Source of the DNA: Gammaproteobacteria bacterium
GTDB taxonomy: Bacteria > Pseudomonadota > Gammaproteobacteria > Methylococcales > Methylomonadaceae
Reading direction: 5' to 3'
Length of the DNA stretch: 6,825 nucleotides
Assembly: GCA_024511045.1 (NCBI GenBank)
Contig: JANEMG010000132.1
Location: 1-6,825, forward strand
A program made the translations under genes and the position numbers. A model generated the notes under the pieces. That model searched no databases and had not been told where the DNA came from. It saw nothing but the letters and a program-made list of their open reading frames with translations. Below are positions 6,477-6,825 of the stretch, one piece after another (the stretch's first letter is position 1; every line of letters starts with the position of its first letter).

Positions 6477-6516
6477 CCCGCCCCTGATCCAGCAGATAGG
6501 GTGGGCAGGTTTTTTT
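6477..6516 (+). terminator. Candidate intrinsic terminator of the operon
   Basis: CCCGCCC (6477-6483) can pair with GGGTGGG (6499-6505) using one G-T pair, extended by CTG (6484-6486) with CAG (6493-6495) after a 3-nt bulge. Four bases later comes a run of seven T (6510-6516). The slightly long gap between stem and T-run lowers confidence. This fold competes with the palindrome at 6500-6523, which uses the same GGTGGG bases. Confidence 0.4.
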
Positions 6517-6523
6517 GCCCACC
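6500..6523. repeat. GGTGGGCA/TGCCCACC palindrome with a T-rich loop
   Basis: GGTGGGCA (6500-6507) pairs perfectly with TGCCCACC (6516-6523), leaving the loop GGTTTTTT. Palindromes built on GTGGGCA/TGCCCAC look like the dispersed intergenic repeats seen in many proteobacterial and cyanobacterial genomes. Whether this one is repeated elsewhere cannot be seen from a single window. It lies directly before the change to AT-rich sequence. Confidence 0.45.
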
Positions 6524-6533
6524 GAATCATTCA

Positions 6534-6825
6534 TTGTGTTTCTACACATACTTACAAAACGATAATTATAAAAAAAATGCTTTGCTGGCAGGTTGGGATC
6601 CAAAATGGATTGATGATCATAAATCCTGGCTTTCAAGCCATGGAATTCATTCCGATGGCTGGTCTAATAGAATCAATCAAGAAAATCTAGAATTAATTTT
6701 AAGCACAGAGAAGAAACAAGGTTTTGTTTGGTTCTATGCATATATGCCAAAATCTAAAAGCGGTGACATGAATGTATGTTACAGGTTGAAAATTAAAGAC
6801 TTGTTATATACAAACGAACTAAGGC
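6534..6825 (+). CDS. Partial unrecognised protein, runs off the right edge, start unclear
   Basis: The frame beginning TTG at 6534 stays open to the last base. The same frame has been open since a stop at 6309-6311, but the GC-rich part before about 6530 does not look coding. The later part does: it is polar and rich in aromatic residues, with segments such as LLAGWDPKWIDDHKSWLSS, GFVWFYAYMPKSKSGDMN and VCYRLKIKDLLY, the last two suggesting beta strands. There is no in-frame ATG before 6744 and no ribosome binding site before TTG 6534 or TTG 6582. An ATG at 6577 after a run of eight A is out of frame and reaches a stop after 37 codons. The gene may use a rare start, be truncated at its 5' end, or carry a frameshift. 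I do not recognise the family. Base composition is far more AT-rich than the operon, which suggests acquired DNA. Confidence 0.45.
   Translation, partial: MCFYTYLQNDNYKKNALLAGWDPKWIDDHKSWLSSHGIHSDGWSNRINQENLELILSTEKKQGFVWFYAYMPKSKSGDMNVCYRLKIKDLLYTNELR

Noticed and set aside
5446..6636. A 396-codon open frame on the - strand across dapB
   Set aside because: It overlaps dapB almost completely, has no recognisable domain, and is explained by the codon pattern of a GC-rich gene on the other strand. Its start lies in unrelated AT-rich sequence.
6577..6690. A short gene starting at ATG 6577
   Set aside because: It stops after 37 codons, lacks a ribosome binding site, and the neighbouring frame looks more like protein-coding sequence through to the end.

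Overview
This window holds a chromosomal heat-shock chaperone cluster in the order hrcA-grpE-dnaK-dnaJ, followed 6 nt later by the lysine-pathway gene dapB. All five genes are on the + strand. The order, the DnaK and DnaJ sequences, and the HrcA repressor (absent from enterics such as E. coli) point to a non-enteric gammaproteobacterium. A methanotroph-like (Methylococcales) or similar deep lineage would fit, but the sequence alone cannot settle this.

Layout: bases 1-339 are non-coding and rich in inverted repeats, with five small hairpins packed end to end from 141 to 289, just before hrcA. hrcA (340-1395) encodes the repressor of chaperone genes. A 65-nt gap with an 8-bp hairpin separates it from grpE (1461-2099), the nucleotide-exchange factor. 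A G-poor 98-nt leader precedes dnaK (2198-4141), the Hsp70 chaperone. An unusually long 257-nt gap follows, with three hairpins and a plausible sigma70 promoter. dnaJ (4399-5529), the Hsp40 co-chaperone, is next, and dapB (5536-6339) lies close enough to share its transcript.

Together, DnaJ delivers clients and triggers ATP hydrolysis by DnaK, GrpE resets DnaK by releasing ADP, and HrcA would normally switch chaperone genes off through CIRCE operators. I found no canonical CIRCE sequence anywhere in the window. dapB is a housekeeping enzyme that appears to be carried along in the operon.

After dapB the sequence holds a GC-rich non-coding stretch with palindromes and a possible terminator (6340-6530). 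It then changes abruptly to AT-rich DNA with an incomplete, unrecognised reading frame that runs off the right edge. carA, a frequent neighbour of dapB in gammaproteobacteria, is not seen. The five main genes are ordinary and intact. The parts worth a second look are the hairpin array before hrcA, the dnaK-dnaJ gap, and the compositional break at the right end.
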